Shown piece after piece: positions 1-11,267 of a stretch of 51,204 bases of DNA. The notes beneath the pieces are model-generated. The model was not told where the DNA came from. It made no database searches and worked only from the letters and a program-made list of their open reading frames with translations. The position numbers and the translations under genes are program-made. The stretch is from assembly GCA_004335635.1 (NCBI GenBank), contig QAXH01006102.1, positions 309-51,512 of the forward strand, given 5' to 3'. Each line of letters opens with the position of its first letter. Positions within the stretch are counted from its first letter, which is position 1. Source of the stretch: Chloromonas sp. AAM2 (lineage: Eukaryota > Chlorophyta > Chlorophyceae > Chlamydomonadales > Chlamydomonadaceae).

Positions 1-1564
1 GACACACAATGGTTGCTGGCGGTAATACAGACCAATTCACACAAACTGTCCCAGAACCGGCAAACTTCTTTTTTTGTTCCTGTTCTTTTTGTTCCTGCAC
101 TGTTCTAAGGATTTGGGCTCCGCCCGTGAGCGAACCACAGCTGTTTGTTTTCACAAAAAAAACTGTTCCTTTGTTCCTGCACTAGTTCCAGTGTATTTCT
201 TGGAAACTGTCCCAGAACTGGCAAGCTGTTTTTTTGCCAGACACACTGTTGTTGCTAGTTCAACTTGGTGATATCATGTTGATATTCGGCAGCAGCTGGT
301 GAGGCCATTCAAACGTGCCTTGTGCCGGACCATGCACTGCAACGTGACGCGAAGAGGCAACGTTTAGGACAGAGTTGTTTCATTGAGATTGGCCCGGTTT
401 GCGGCTGCAAATGACATCACTGTGTCTCTTCCGGAACGTGTGAACTCCCACCTTGTAGCATGTCCTGGTGCACTGCAGCTTGGCTGGCAACACAGCAGAC
501 TGTAGTTTTGGTAACGCACATGCCGAAGTCCTGTAACACAATCCGCTCACCAGTCTCCTGTGCACCGGGAAGCTTCAGACAAGGAAGTAAATTGAATTGA
601 TCAAGCAAGTCGAAACTAAAGCCATTTGCATATACGTGCTACTGGCGTGAACACCCACCTTGTCATCAAGGCTTGGTACCATCATAGGACAAAGGGGGAA
701 GCTTGGCAAACTGACATACAATTTTGTGTCTGACCTCACCGTGCGCTTTACAGAAGCGCTTACAACCATGCAGCAATTTCCAGACACAGCCAAAGGCGAG
801 GCTAGTACAGTACAACTCTTACAGAGAGCGTGTCCATTCGCAAACTTCAATGACTTGTTCCGTACAATTGCGGTCATGTGCATTCAGGCCTTCAAACCAT
901 GCTATTATGCATTCAAAGAACAAGTTGGCTGCGCCCGCCCTTGCATGACTGCGCAACAAACAATTCAATCAGAAAGAAATTTCGTCCTCTGAATTATATT
1001 GCAGTGGCGACCTGGTCCATGTATATTATTTCACCTACTCGAATCAAAATCGCACTGGCTCCAGCCTATTCCCTATCCAAAACAGGGCTAATCCCGGAGC
1101 AGGGCTAATCCCTGCCTATCATCTCACCATCACCAGTAGAGTCAGATCCATCTGCCTTGCATGGAAGGTTGAATACTGTCATGTCAGCACTGCCTTGAGC
1201 AAGGTGACCCTTGCACAAGCAGTGTACCTCGATGCTGTCCAGAGACAGCGTAACATTAAGCATCGGTGCCTTCAAACAGCACTAGTTGACACCTGATTAT
1301 GCAAGGCGTGTTCCCAGGACGTTGCATTAAGTGTGAACGCTTCCTGCATCAAACACTGTCACTGCTCACACAGGCTTGCTGCATCCCCTCAAACGAATGC
1401 CCCGGTCGTGGTCGTATGCAAAGGGTCGGAAGCCACCTCTTCTTCATATCTCTCCAGATAAATGTAGCCTCCTGCCTGTCTCAATCAGCCTTCCCTCGCT
1501 TTCAATGGCCTTGTCACGCGTCATCTGTCACTTGCTCGAAATGCCATGGTCACTCAAAGTCTCT
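1..1564. other. Left-end spacer, repeat-rich, no gene supported
   Basis: Nothing here reads as a gene. It holds the 73-base left copy of the window-terminal inverted repeat (2-74), a second copy of its core at about 207-226, and T-rich stretches with a repeated TTGTTCCTG motif (about 70-185). At 438-462 there is a sequence close to the GTGTGCACTCCCTCCTTGTA repeat found at the right end of the window. The short ORFs in this stretch have no recognisable motif. The 3' UTR of the carbonic anhydrase gene, which reads leftward, should occupy part of the right edge. Confidence 0.6.
2..74 (+). repeat. Left copy of window-terminal 73-bp inverted repeat
   Basis: Bases 2-74 are the exact reverse complement of bases 51132-51204. 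The match runs from ACACACAATGGTTGCTGGCG through the core CTGTCCCAGAACCGGCAAAC and ends inside a T run, where this copy has seven T and the other has six. A third, slightly diverged copy lies at about 22157-22226 in this same orientation. This is most simply a dispersed mobile-element end. Confidence 0.95.
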
Positions 1565-3619
1565 TTACAGCTCGTATTTGAACCTGCGCTCGTTGACTGA
1601 CTGGATTGGGCGTGAGTTCTGGCCGTACGTCACGCCACCACCCAGGTACTTCATGAAGTCCAGAATCTGCGGTTATTGCAAGGACATCCTTGTCAATTGG
1701 GCAACCTGGTTCATGGATGGGCGCAACGAGTGCACAGTGCTTGCTTCAAGCAGCCTATCAAAAACAGCTTGAAGTACCAAAGAACTAGCTAGCTGCAGGT
1801 TATTCTATGGCTCACCTGCTTGTCCGTGACCTTGATGGGCTGGGTCATGACGAACCAGTCCACACCCTCGGAGCATGGAGGGGTTGTCAGAGATCCGGCG
1901 TAGTGCATGTAGGGGCGGTGGCCACGGCCGTTGTCCGGGGGCAAGAGGGTCATGGGGTCCATGGGGCGGGCGGCCTGGGGCACAGGCAAGCATGTCACTG
2001 TCAGTATTTATTCATCTGTTAAATAAGACAACTGTCAACTTGTATACTCACAGGAAGCCATGCATCTAAAACCAGGCAGGCTTGCCGACAGGGTACGGCA
2101 ACTTGAGATTGTTGTGCCTCATGCACATCGCGTCATTCCAACAGACATGCTGTCGTGTCAGCCACTCACCGGCGCCTGCTCCTTGGGGACCAGGGGTGCG
2201 TACACGTAGGCGGTCTGCACGGCCGGGTTGGGCAGGGCCGCACCGCTCTCCATCATCACACCGACCACTGCCAGGCCACCGGTGGCAACCACCTTGTGCA
2301 CCTGTAAGCAAGCGTGATGGCAAAAAGTATGCAACCTACTACTGGCCTACTTGCCACCGTGTTCATCACATCCTCAGGGTGCACCTCCATCCGCAATGGG
2401 TGCCAAGCTTCTACCACTCTCGCAACAGAACGGTACTGCACTGCCCAAGCATTCAGCCTTTATACCTGGCTATGGTCTCACCCAACTACCATATTGCTTG
2501 GTTGCTCTCACCAGATGCACCTCCATGGGCGAGCGCCTGCCATCCAGCGAGTGCTCGCTGGGTGTGTGAAAGTGGAACTGGATCAGCTCCAGGTCCACAC
2601 CGCCAATGGTGGCAATGTTGCCAGGCTTGAAGTTCACCTGCACGGCCATGGGCAACAGATACCCTCTACCATGCACTGATATATCGTTAATGAACCTCTC
2701 TGCTCACTTGTTGGTCTGACAAGATAGTCGGCATGAATCATAGTGCAATCTTCCTTGGCCAGAAATCACTGCGCTAACACTTTCACTTTTCAGGCAGGTG
2801 ATTGTGGTATCAATGCTTTTGTCAGTGGGCAACTGCTTCTCAGTTACTTCAGGGCTTGCCTGCTACTTGTGCGCGCTTCGCACCTGCATAGTGCCGTGCC
2901 CTGTGTTGGCAACCATCACACGCTCTTGTGAACCGTACTTGAACTCGATGTCACCAAACTTGCATGTGTACCTGTCGGAAGCAAGGGCAACAACAAGCCT
3001 TTTCTTCATGCAGTCGATAGCTGGGTTGGCGTCGTCTTTGTTTCCCTGTTCACGGGTGAGATGACAGCTGGTCAACATGACAAATGCAAGTTGACCTACC
3101 TGGAGGGTGTTCCGGGTGAGGTGACTTGCGACAAAGGAAGGTCAACTGGGGACTGGCGAGCTCCAGCAGCGCATACGCCTGACCAGTTCGCGGCTGTCTG
3201 TGTCTCTGCACATGCATGAACAGGGCAAGAGCCTGTGAATCCTGACAAGCCACATAGCCATTGGCAGTGAAACTGCATCTGTCAACAATGCATGACTAGC
3301 TGAGTGTGGATGATGGGTTTAGGCTGGCCTGGCAACATGGACGGATTGGCCGAGGACGAAAGTCAACAGGACATATCGGCTCACCGTAATTCCACTCGTC
3401 GGCCTTGGCTTCCTGAGGACAGCACGGGCAAGTAGCCAGGCCAACTGTGGCCAGACCGCCTTGTACAAGCGTGCGTCGGCTGACGCCCTGGCCCAAACTC
3501 ATGTCGATGAGGTTCTTTGAGGCGGGCTTTGTCGGGTGGAAAGCTGCCACCTGTGCCAGTTCAGCATCCGGCTGACCAGTGGCGAAGCATGCTACTGTCC
3601 GAGGCACACCGAACTGCAC
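1565..3619 (-). CDS. CAH3: Alpha-type carbonic anhydrase, predicted thylakoid-lumen (CAH3-like)
   Basis: Reversible hydration of CO2. Eight exons on the minus strand close in phase: 3619-3385, 3205-3100, 2971-2884, 2637-2512, 2301-2170, 1974-1816 and 1666-1565 (seven blocks, 948 nt), giving 315 residues, close to the 310 of Chlamydomonas CAH3. Zinc ligands are H165 and H167 (motif QFHFHTPSEH) and H184 (MEVHL). The gatekeeper threonine lies in SLTTPPCSEGVDW, and C90 (WSGVC) and C263 fit the usual disulfide. The N-terminus (about 1-40) looks like a transit peptide, followed by a twin-arginine segment SRRTLVQGG (R48-R49), a hydrophobic stretch and an AKA cleavage-like site near residue 73, so Tat import into the thylakoid lumen is inferred. 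In Chlamydomonas, lumenal CAH3 supplies CO2 to the pyrenoid. The start at 3619 is the least certain point; M40 is an alternative. (The coding blocks listed number seven; no eighth is needed.). Confidence 0.9.
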
Positions 3620-6600
3620 AATCAGCGAGCATAAAATTGCGATGAGCCGAGAAGCTCAAACATCCGTACATGCTGGCAGATGCCAGCCACCAAAGAGCCC
3701 TATCTTTAACTCCACGCCATTGTCGAGCCAGCCAGCCATGTCACGTAGCTCACCTTGCCCGCCACAGGTCGAACGGCCTGCTGAGCAGTGGCAGTCCTGT
3801 TTTGCATCTGAGCCAGGTGAGCCTGGGACGCCATTTGCTATTCGATGCGACAATATCAGTCCCACTAGTGTCCTCAGCGTAGCAGCTGTGCGGAATGTAG
3901 CCCAGGAATTGGCAAATAAGAGTTCTGGTGTGGGAGTTTGCAAAAAGGTACAACTTCTACAACGTAAAAAAAATGGGTGGTGAATGATGGTGAATTGCGA
4001 GTGCAATGGTCAAGTGAATTGACCAACAGCTTCAGCGTCACAGCTTCAGCTTCAGCGTTGACACTCTTACACTTTCCTGCACGAACGGGCCGAATTTGCT
4101 CCAGATGCTTCCATCGTTCAGTTGCCAGACGTTGAGTAGGCCGCGGCAAGGCCTACCCACAGCAGGCATCAATGGTGACAAGGAGAAGGCGAATGAACGT
4201 GGGCTCCGTTATGCAACTCTTGAGCTGGCAGTTCCAGCCGGCAGCTGCCTCATGTGTCATTGTGGCCACAATGCCGGAGTGGTTAACTGCCGGCAATTGC
4301 ACGCATGGATGCTGCTCGATCCTGAAGAGGAGTGCAAACGTGAATGTGAGGCTCGTCTGATGTGGGCCAGGCGGTTTGCACGGGCTGACGCACTACAGTT
4401 AATCTAAAGTGGGCTTAATACCACCCAGGACGATATCTCCATTTGTGTCATGCCATGCCAAAATGAGACCATTGAGATGCCCGTGACAATGGCGCCTTCC
4501 CTCGCCCCCGCCAAACTTGTTTTCAATAGATATGCATACGCAAACACGCAAACAGCTTGATTTTGTAGAGACAGAGTAACAGAAACATATTTGGTTGGAT
4601 ACACTAGCTAGGTAGCTGGAACGGGGTGAGAAGACTACCGTCTTAACCTAACCCTAACCTAACCTTGACCTGCAGCTGGAAGAGAACTGGCAGATTATAT
4701 TCGGTGCAGTGTCATCCATGGATCAGCGACGCACTCCAGTGGTTACAGCACATCGAACACAACGCGGTTGGCAGTAGTCACAAGCGTGTTGGCACCGTGG
4801 CTGGACGCGTACATGCATGCCATGGGCTGCGTTATCTGAAAGAGCAGCATCCACCAGCTTGGCTGATTGCTTATCAAAACACTGGGATTGGGTTATGGCC
4901 CTCTCTTCAGGGCATGACATATAAGGATCAAACAAGAACTCGTTGGTTCCCGTAAAGTACATGCAGTGGTATCTCTGGACAGGGACAGCTTTCCGTGCCA
5001 TGTCTTTGGCTTCGACAAACTCAATGACTCAATGTGGAATGGCCAAGTGATCTGATGGCATTTGAGAACGACGCTCAGCGTGCGATGTGAGCAAGAGCAT
5101 CCGTTTAAGACAAATGGTCCGTTTGTGAGCGAGAACATCAATGCTCCGTTTCTGGAATAGTAGCCTCAACCCAGGGTAGTATACATATGTATTTACACCA
5201 GGGAAGCCGTCAGAGGACACGGAACGGGATGGGCACCGCTCTGGCCTACCCTGAGCAAGAAAGCAAAACGAAAGCAGGGAACAAAGCAGGCAAGGCAGGC
5301 CAACCCAAAGCAAAACAGGACAGAGCCATCGAAGTCAAGGTCAAAGACTAGAGAAAGGGACGCAAGAAGGGCCAGGAGACCTAGTCAGTCACGTCCAGGA
5401 AGAGGCAGCCAGGCTGCAACAGGGCGGAACGTCAGAGAACAGGGACAGCCAAACTGCAACAGTGGCCAAAGAGCAGGGCCCGGAGCACTGGCATCTAGGC
5501 TGCAGGGTCAGGCTGACGAAGAACCAGACGCCCATCGCGCAGGCGTGCAGCGGCCTCGTTGCTGACACGCGTGACCAGGTCAGGCAGGTGCAACCGATCG
5601 GGACCAGAGATGGCGCCTGCCATAGTTCATGGCGCCACGCAGACGAGAGACCACACGGGTGGCAGAATACCAGCAGGCGTAGGGCCCAGCAGCCACAGCG
5701 AAGCTTGGGACGGGCTGAACCTAAGGCAGGCCTAAAGCTGGTCCCTGACACCGGACATGGCCAGAAAGAGAGCTGGCTGCCGGCATGTTGTTGCTGGACT
5801 GAGGCTGAGCACGGACAAGTTCACGGCCGAACACGCGAGCCGGGGATGCAATTGATGGCCAAGCGCCAAACAGTTTCCAAAGGGTAGTGCACGGGTGCAG
5901 CAGTTCGTTAACCCACATGACCTGTTAATGGATTCTTGCAGTAGTGAATGCGATACAGCCTGTAAATCTCCACCTGCAACTCTCATGCCTGCAACTGGGC
6001 AAAGCACATTGTTTGTTCACATGGGGTGGAGTAGATACAATAAGCAGAGTCACAATGCGACCGCACAACTAGGATGGGTGACAGGACAGAAGCCAAGCCG
6101 TCGCAAGAGAACTGTCAATGCTGACCCTTTCTTGTTTGGACTCCCGTGTTTGTGCATTTCCCTTCTCCACTGTGCACGTCTCATCTGCGGGTGGGTGAAC
6201 AGAGCTAGTGCCCATGTCTGTTCAATGCCAGCTTGCCTTGCGCTGATGGGCACCATGATCTCCGACGCACAACAGGCAATCATTAAAGCAAACGTAAAGT
6301 GGGCTCAATACCACTCTGAACGTGTGTCCTGCCATGCCAAAATGAGACGGCTGACACAGGTAATACAACTACACCGTGCGCGCAAATCCACTGTAGGGCT
6401 GCCAGATAACAGTCATCAGATCCACAGCTACGCCAGCCAACAACTTGGATTGCCCACCAACCTGGACTGCCGAGCAACTGCCAACCGTTTTACAACTTCT
6501 GGATGTCGTGATGGGTGCGTGTGCATTGCTGTGCGCAGGCTGGCCACAGCGTGAGGTACCAGCTGCATCGCTCAGAGGCTCCGGGCTGGCCTTCACCGCA

Positions 6601-6715
6601 AGTTCAAAACCCTATCCCCCCAGAACAGACGTCTGTCATGAACAGACGAAGCCGCTTCCACGGCTTCAGTGCCAAGGATTCGGCCCCCATATCTCAAGAA
6701 CCAAGACACGATCGG
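3620..6715. other. Spacer between carbonic anhydrase and AMBRA1-like genes
   Basis: No gene supported. Seen here: a short CAGCTTCAGCG-type tandem (about 4029-4060), a telomere-like CCTAAC run (4644-4667), two members of a dispersed repeat containing AAAGTGGGCT and CATGCCATGCCAAAATGAGA (about 4388-4480 and 6283-6353), and another repeat block at about 6661-6696 that is also found near 20.8 kb. Two longer open frames on the plus strand (5462-5887 and 5895-6554) have no recognisable domain and I treat them as chance. Confidence 0.5.
4644..4667 (+). repeat. Short interstitial telomere-like CCTAAC array
   Basis: About four imperfect units of CCTAA(C)/CCCTAAC, the C-rich strand of a TTAGG/TTAGGG-like repeat. 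Green-plant telomeres are usually TTTAGGG, so this is only telomere-like. It lies in a repeat-rich spacer and could be a chance or repair-inserted array. Confidence 0.5.
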
Positions 6716-9700
6716 ATGGCACATGAGGAACAAGACACTAAGAACATCTTAAAACTCATTCGCTTACGTGAGCTGGGGAGTGAGCGGCATGCTACCGCAG
6801 GTCGTGCGGGTTTCCAGAACCGCATGCAGGCGCGCATTGGCGAGTGGGCGGAACAAGACTTTCTGCAGCACTGCTCAGCCCAGTACGCAAACTTGCAACG
6901 CAACCCCCGCTCTACAATTGCAGCTGCATTCAGTTGTAATGGCTCCTCGATAGCATCAACGCAGTAAGTTGCAGTTTGTGAGTTGAGGTTGTGCAGACTC
7001 CACCTGTGGCCCAACACAAGGTGCCCCTACTGCTTTGCAGTGGTGACCATACGGTCAAAATTGTCAGCTGTGACTCTGGCGAAACGCTTGCTGTGCTGGA
7101 CGGGCATCAACGCACGCCTTGGGTGGTAGGTGCCTCACACGTCCAGAGTGCCTTCATGTTTCTGCATACTCATGACTCATGGACATTGCACAAGGGCACA
7201 GGCTTGATATGAGTTGTTGTTTGATGCAGAGTGCAGGTGTGGCAAGGTGTGGCTCAAGGCTGTTCGCATCTCAAACATTATGATGCAAGGCAATCCGATC
7301 CGGCACTCCCAAGGCAATGTTGTCAACACTTGTATGGTAGCAGTCTTCGTCGTGCATGTGTATGCGGCAGCTGCCAGGCATAGTCTTGCGCGTGCCCTTC
7401 GCTTCCAGGTGCGCTTCAACCCTGTCAAACCCACTGTGGTGGCCTCTGGCTCACTGGACCACGCTGTGATTGTGTGGGATTCACAGTCAGGCCAACAGCT
7501 GCTTCAACACAACTTTGGTGAGCACAGCCTGCTGCATCTTGGCGTGCACTGCAGCATCGCATGTGCTGGCATGACAGTTCAGTTCTCGGTTGCAAGTTCT
7601 CGGTCGCTGGCCGCTGTTCTAGTTCTAAAGGCTGCATACAACTGCAGACCGGGATTTCTTACACGGCACTTGCACTGTTGCCTTACTTGACAGCAAGGCT
7701 ATGATGCATTGGCATTTCTTCACTGTCCTGCAGGCAAGCCCATCGCCTCAGTGGCATTCCACTCCCAAGGCGATGTGATGACGGTGGCATCCGGCCACAA
7801 GGTGAGACCACAAGGGACGTGGTGGTATGCAAGACACCATCTCCAGCCGCAGTGACCAGATGCAGCACTGGCATAGCCGCTTTCAGTACGAGCAATCCTT
7901 CTGAAGCCTAGTTCTTTCAGCCAGGCAATCTGCAGCTACTCAGTAGGCCTGGGTGAGCATGTGACCCAGACAACTGCAAGGCTGACACCGCTTTGCCCTC
8001 CTCTGAACTCTTGGCTGCAGGTGTACTCTTGGGTGTACGGCCAGGCCGGGGGCCACACGCCCACAGTCATCCTTAAGACGCGCAAGTCGCTGCGAGCACT
8101 GCACTTCCATCCTCTGGGATGTCCCGTCATGCTGACAGCGGAAGTGGTAGAGCGCAAGTCATCCACGTCGTCCTCGTCATCAGTGGCAGCGGCTGCAGCA
8201 GCAACAATAGAGCTGCCAACCATGAATGCTGCCATTGCAGAAGCCCAACAGCAGCAGCAGCAGCAGCAGCCAAACAGGCTCTTCACCCTGCCCTGGCCTA
8301 TGCCTGGGCTGCGGACCACAGCGCCTGCACAACCGGACGCTGGTACAGTGGCCACCGCACGTGCAGATGCACCAACGCCAACACCTGGACCCGCACCGTC
8401 AACCGCGCAGATGTCTGCGCTTTTGCAGCTGGCAGCGTACATCGAACAAGCAAACCGTGCGACCAGCAGTCGGGAGCATGGCACATGGATGCGGCTGTTG
8501 CTGCAGCAGCGGCATGCGCTGCAGCCGGCCGGGCAGGCGGTGCAGGAGCGTCCAGCTGGCGATGTGCCGGAGCCACTGGCCGCAATGAGCAGAGGACTGC
8601 AGTCACATCCGCTGGGAGCTGTAGATTTGGCAGCAGCTGCTGCAGGCCAGAGAGAGTGGCAGCAAGCCAGACAAGCAGCACCAGCCGCTGGTCGCCAGGA
8701 CAGGCAGCAGCGGGACAGGCAGCAGGCACCGGCAGCAGCATGGGCATCCACGCAAGGTGGTCCGCTGCCCCCTCTAGCACAGCTGTCAATGGAGTCCACT
8801 TCGGATGCTGTGGGTGATGAACGGTCAGGGCAGGTGCAGGCGGGTGCGGAACAGGTGGTTGGGCCGCTCATTCCGCTGGTGCCTCTGTCACTGTCAGACC
8901 AACCGGGAGCGCCAGTTTTTGACCTCAAATGGGGCTGGGAGGTACGTGCATGCGGAGTCGTTCACAATTCCCCTGGTTGCATTCTTGGCCTTATCATGAG
9001 CTTGATGGGGCCTGTGAACGTAGGGCATGGGCCTCTGTCATTATCTGCTGCTTGCTGCAGTGTTTCTTGTCAATGTTTCTGTTTCCAAGTCCGGTCTGAG
9101 ACACTGCTCACTTCTGGTGCACACAAGCTTGATGTATGTTGCAAGCCACGTGTTTCATATGACATGTTGTGATGCGGCTGTTCCATCGTGCAGGTGTCCC
9201 CAACTGCTTCTGCTGAGGCGCTTGAGAGCCTGCGTGAGCACCGGCAGCTGATGCTCCACCGCCAGCTGCCCGTGCCCAGCCTGCCCGAGCAGCCCTGCAT
9301 AGTCAACCTCATTCTGTGGCCCTTCTCAACCTCCAGCCCGGACAAGCCGCTGTCATCGCCGCTGCTGCAGCTGCCGCGCACGGTGCTCTGCTCCGAGATG
9401 GGCACCTGCTTCTCACGCTGTGGCAGGTACAGTTTGTGGCTGTGTGGTGCTGCTTAACGCTTGCTTGGCTGACTGTTGAATTGATTATAACTGGTGTTCG
9501 CTTGGCTGCAAGATGTGGCATGCCTGATGCAGGTACAGTCTGGTGGCTGTGCTGCTCTCATCGTAATCTGTTGCTACCTGCTGCCCCGGTCCAGCTGCTT
9601 GTCGGCAACAACGTTCTGTGGGCCATGCGTGATGTCGTCAAACGGATTGCGTTGGTGTGGGTGTGCGTTGCAGGTACCTGGCCGTATGTGTGGCATCGGA

Positions 9701-11267
9701 TCATCCCAGTGCTGCGTGCTCGGCCTGGATCAATGCAAACATTTCCACAGTTCGCCGCCAGCCAGCCAGCTCAGAGCAAACCGGCTGCAGACGGAGCTTG
9801 GAGAGAAGCGGGCCTGGATTCGGGTCTGGGGTGGAAGTGGCTGCCCACTGGGCTGCAGCTATGGCTGACAACACCACCAACAACAGCAGCAGTAGCACTG
9901 ACAATTGGGGTACGGTGCGGCGCTACCGCCCGGTCTCGTCACAGCGTGAGACGGGCGCAGCACCCTTACCATTCAATCCCATGGGGCTCCGGCCGGTGGC
10001 TGCCCCTGTGTCCCGTGCAACCACCACCACGCCCTTCAGCCCGCCCGCTGAGCTGCAGTTTAGTATGGATCTGGAGGGTGAAGGTGGCGCGTCCACCCCC
10101 GCCCCGGCGCGCCTTGCCCCCGCTACGCCTGGCACACCCGCGCCAGACGCGGCAACTGCCCCACGTGGCCCGCTGTATGAGCTGCGCATCTACTCCCTGG
10201 ATGGGCCCACGTTTGGTTGCATCCTGTATGCTCGCCCTATCCGCGCGGCGCACTGCCTGACCAGCATACAGTTCTCTCCCACCAGCCGCCATCTGCTGGT
10301 GGCGTATGGCAGGCGCCATGTCAGCCTGTGCAGCCTCCTGGTGGAACAGGGGCAGCTCACACCCGTGCACACCGTTGTGGAGGTTTACAGGTGCGAATGG
10401 AGTCTTGGATGGTGGGCTCTGGCGTGTTGTCTTCGGCTCGAACGATATCGGTTTCTGCACAGTTGCAAGTTCAAGGCAAGGCAAGTGACGGGCAAGTTTC
10501 GCTCAGCCGCTGCATATGAATCTTGGATTTCGTGCACATGCAGGATCTCCTTGCAGCGCAAAGGGTTTTGTGGCAAATTGATTTGAACCGAGGGAGGCTT
10601 CTGACTCCGTTTCTCTTCATTAGCAATATAAACGGGGTGTGTGACATGTGACATGTGATGGTTGGCATGGTCTGCACAGGGTGCGTGACATGCGTTTGGT
10701 GCGTCAGTTGGCTGTATTGGAGGACGAGGTGAATGTGGCGGCGTGGCACCCGCATGCGGGCGGAGGCTTGCTGTACGGGACCAAGGAGGGCAAGCTGCGG
10801 CTGTTCAGGCACGACAGGTGCGGGTCATGTCTGCGCCTCTGGGGCCACTCGGGCCAAGCACGCATACAGCTCTGACAGTGCGACAGTGTTTACTCCTGGG
10901 TGCATTTCTTGTGTGTGCGTGAGTGCGTGCGCGTGTGCGTGTTATGTGGTCCTGTGCGTAACAGCCAGCCATGCGACCCATAACTACTGGCTTCACAACC
11001 AGCCTGCCGAGCAGGTGGACCAGAGCATAGACAGTTTTATTCACCGCAGCTTCTCATACGTTGGAAAAGACGTGTGCACCTGCATGCAAGAGCTTCATAA
11101 GGGATGACTACCTGCTCTGTTGCTCTTGATGCAGGCGCGAGCCGGCGCGTCCCTGCATCCCCGTGCTGCCGCGTGCTCAGCCCCTGGCCCCCGATGAGGA
11201 GCTGTGGGAGGCGGAGCAGGCGGGGCGGGAATCGCCCAGTGATGATGACGTGTATGCAGCCGCCTGA
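6716..11267 (+). CDS. AMBRA1: AMBRA1/DCAF3-like split WD40-repeat protein
   Basis: Nine exons, phases all closing: 6716-6963, 7041-7125, 7409-7517, 7734-7801, 8021-8941, 9194-9426, 9674-10390, 10680-10817, 11135-11267 (2652 nt, 883 residues). The N-terminal part (about 60-205) holds WD40 strands, for example STHGDHTVKI, VLDGHQRTPWV and SGSLDHAVIVWD. A long low-complexity middle (about 215-720) is rich in Ala, Gln, Pro and Ser, with a Gln8 run. WD40-like strands resume at about 730-830 (LYELRIYSL, HLLVAYGRRHVSLCSL, VNVAAWHP, LYGTKEGKLRLF). The C-terminus is acidic. This order matches AMBRA1, whose human form is a DDB1-CUL4 substrate receptor and autophagy regulator with a propeller split by a disordered insert. 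Plant relatives are described as transducin/WD40 proteins. The role here is inferred. An in-frame ATG at 6638 is possible, but that sequence overlaps a dispersed repeat. Confidence 0.85.
8246..8269 (+). repeat. CAG (Gln8) trinucleotide tract inside the AMBRA1-like coding exon
   Basis: CAA followed by seven CAG codons, encoding eight glutamines in the disordered middle of the WD40 protein. It is likely length-variable between strains. Confidence 0.9.

Noticed and set aside
5462..6554. Two long adjacent plus-strand ORFs (141 and 219 codons)
   Set aside because: No recognisable motif, no splice partner with family similarity, and the region contains dispersed repeats. Composition favours open frames by chance.
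8119..8817. 232-codon plus-strand ORF in another frame of the same exon
   Set aside because: Alternative-frame shadow; the chosen frame alone joins the WD40 blocks with matching phases.
7936..8928. 330-codon minus-strand ORF
   Set aside because: Antisense shadow of the low-complexity AMBRA1-like exon 5; GC-rich codons keep the opposite strand open.
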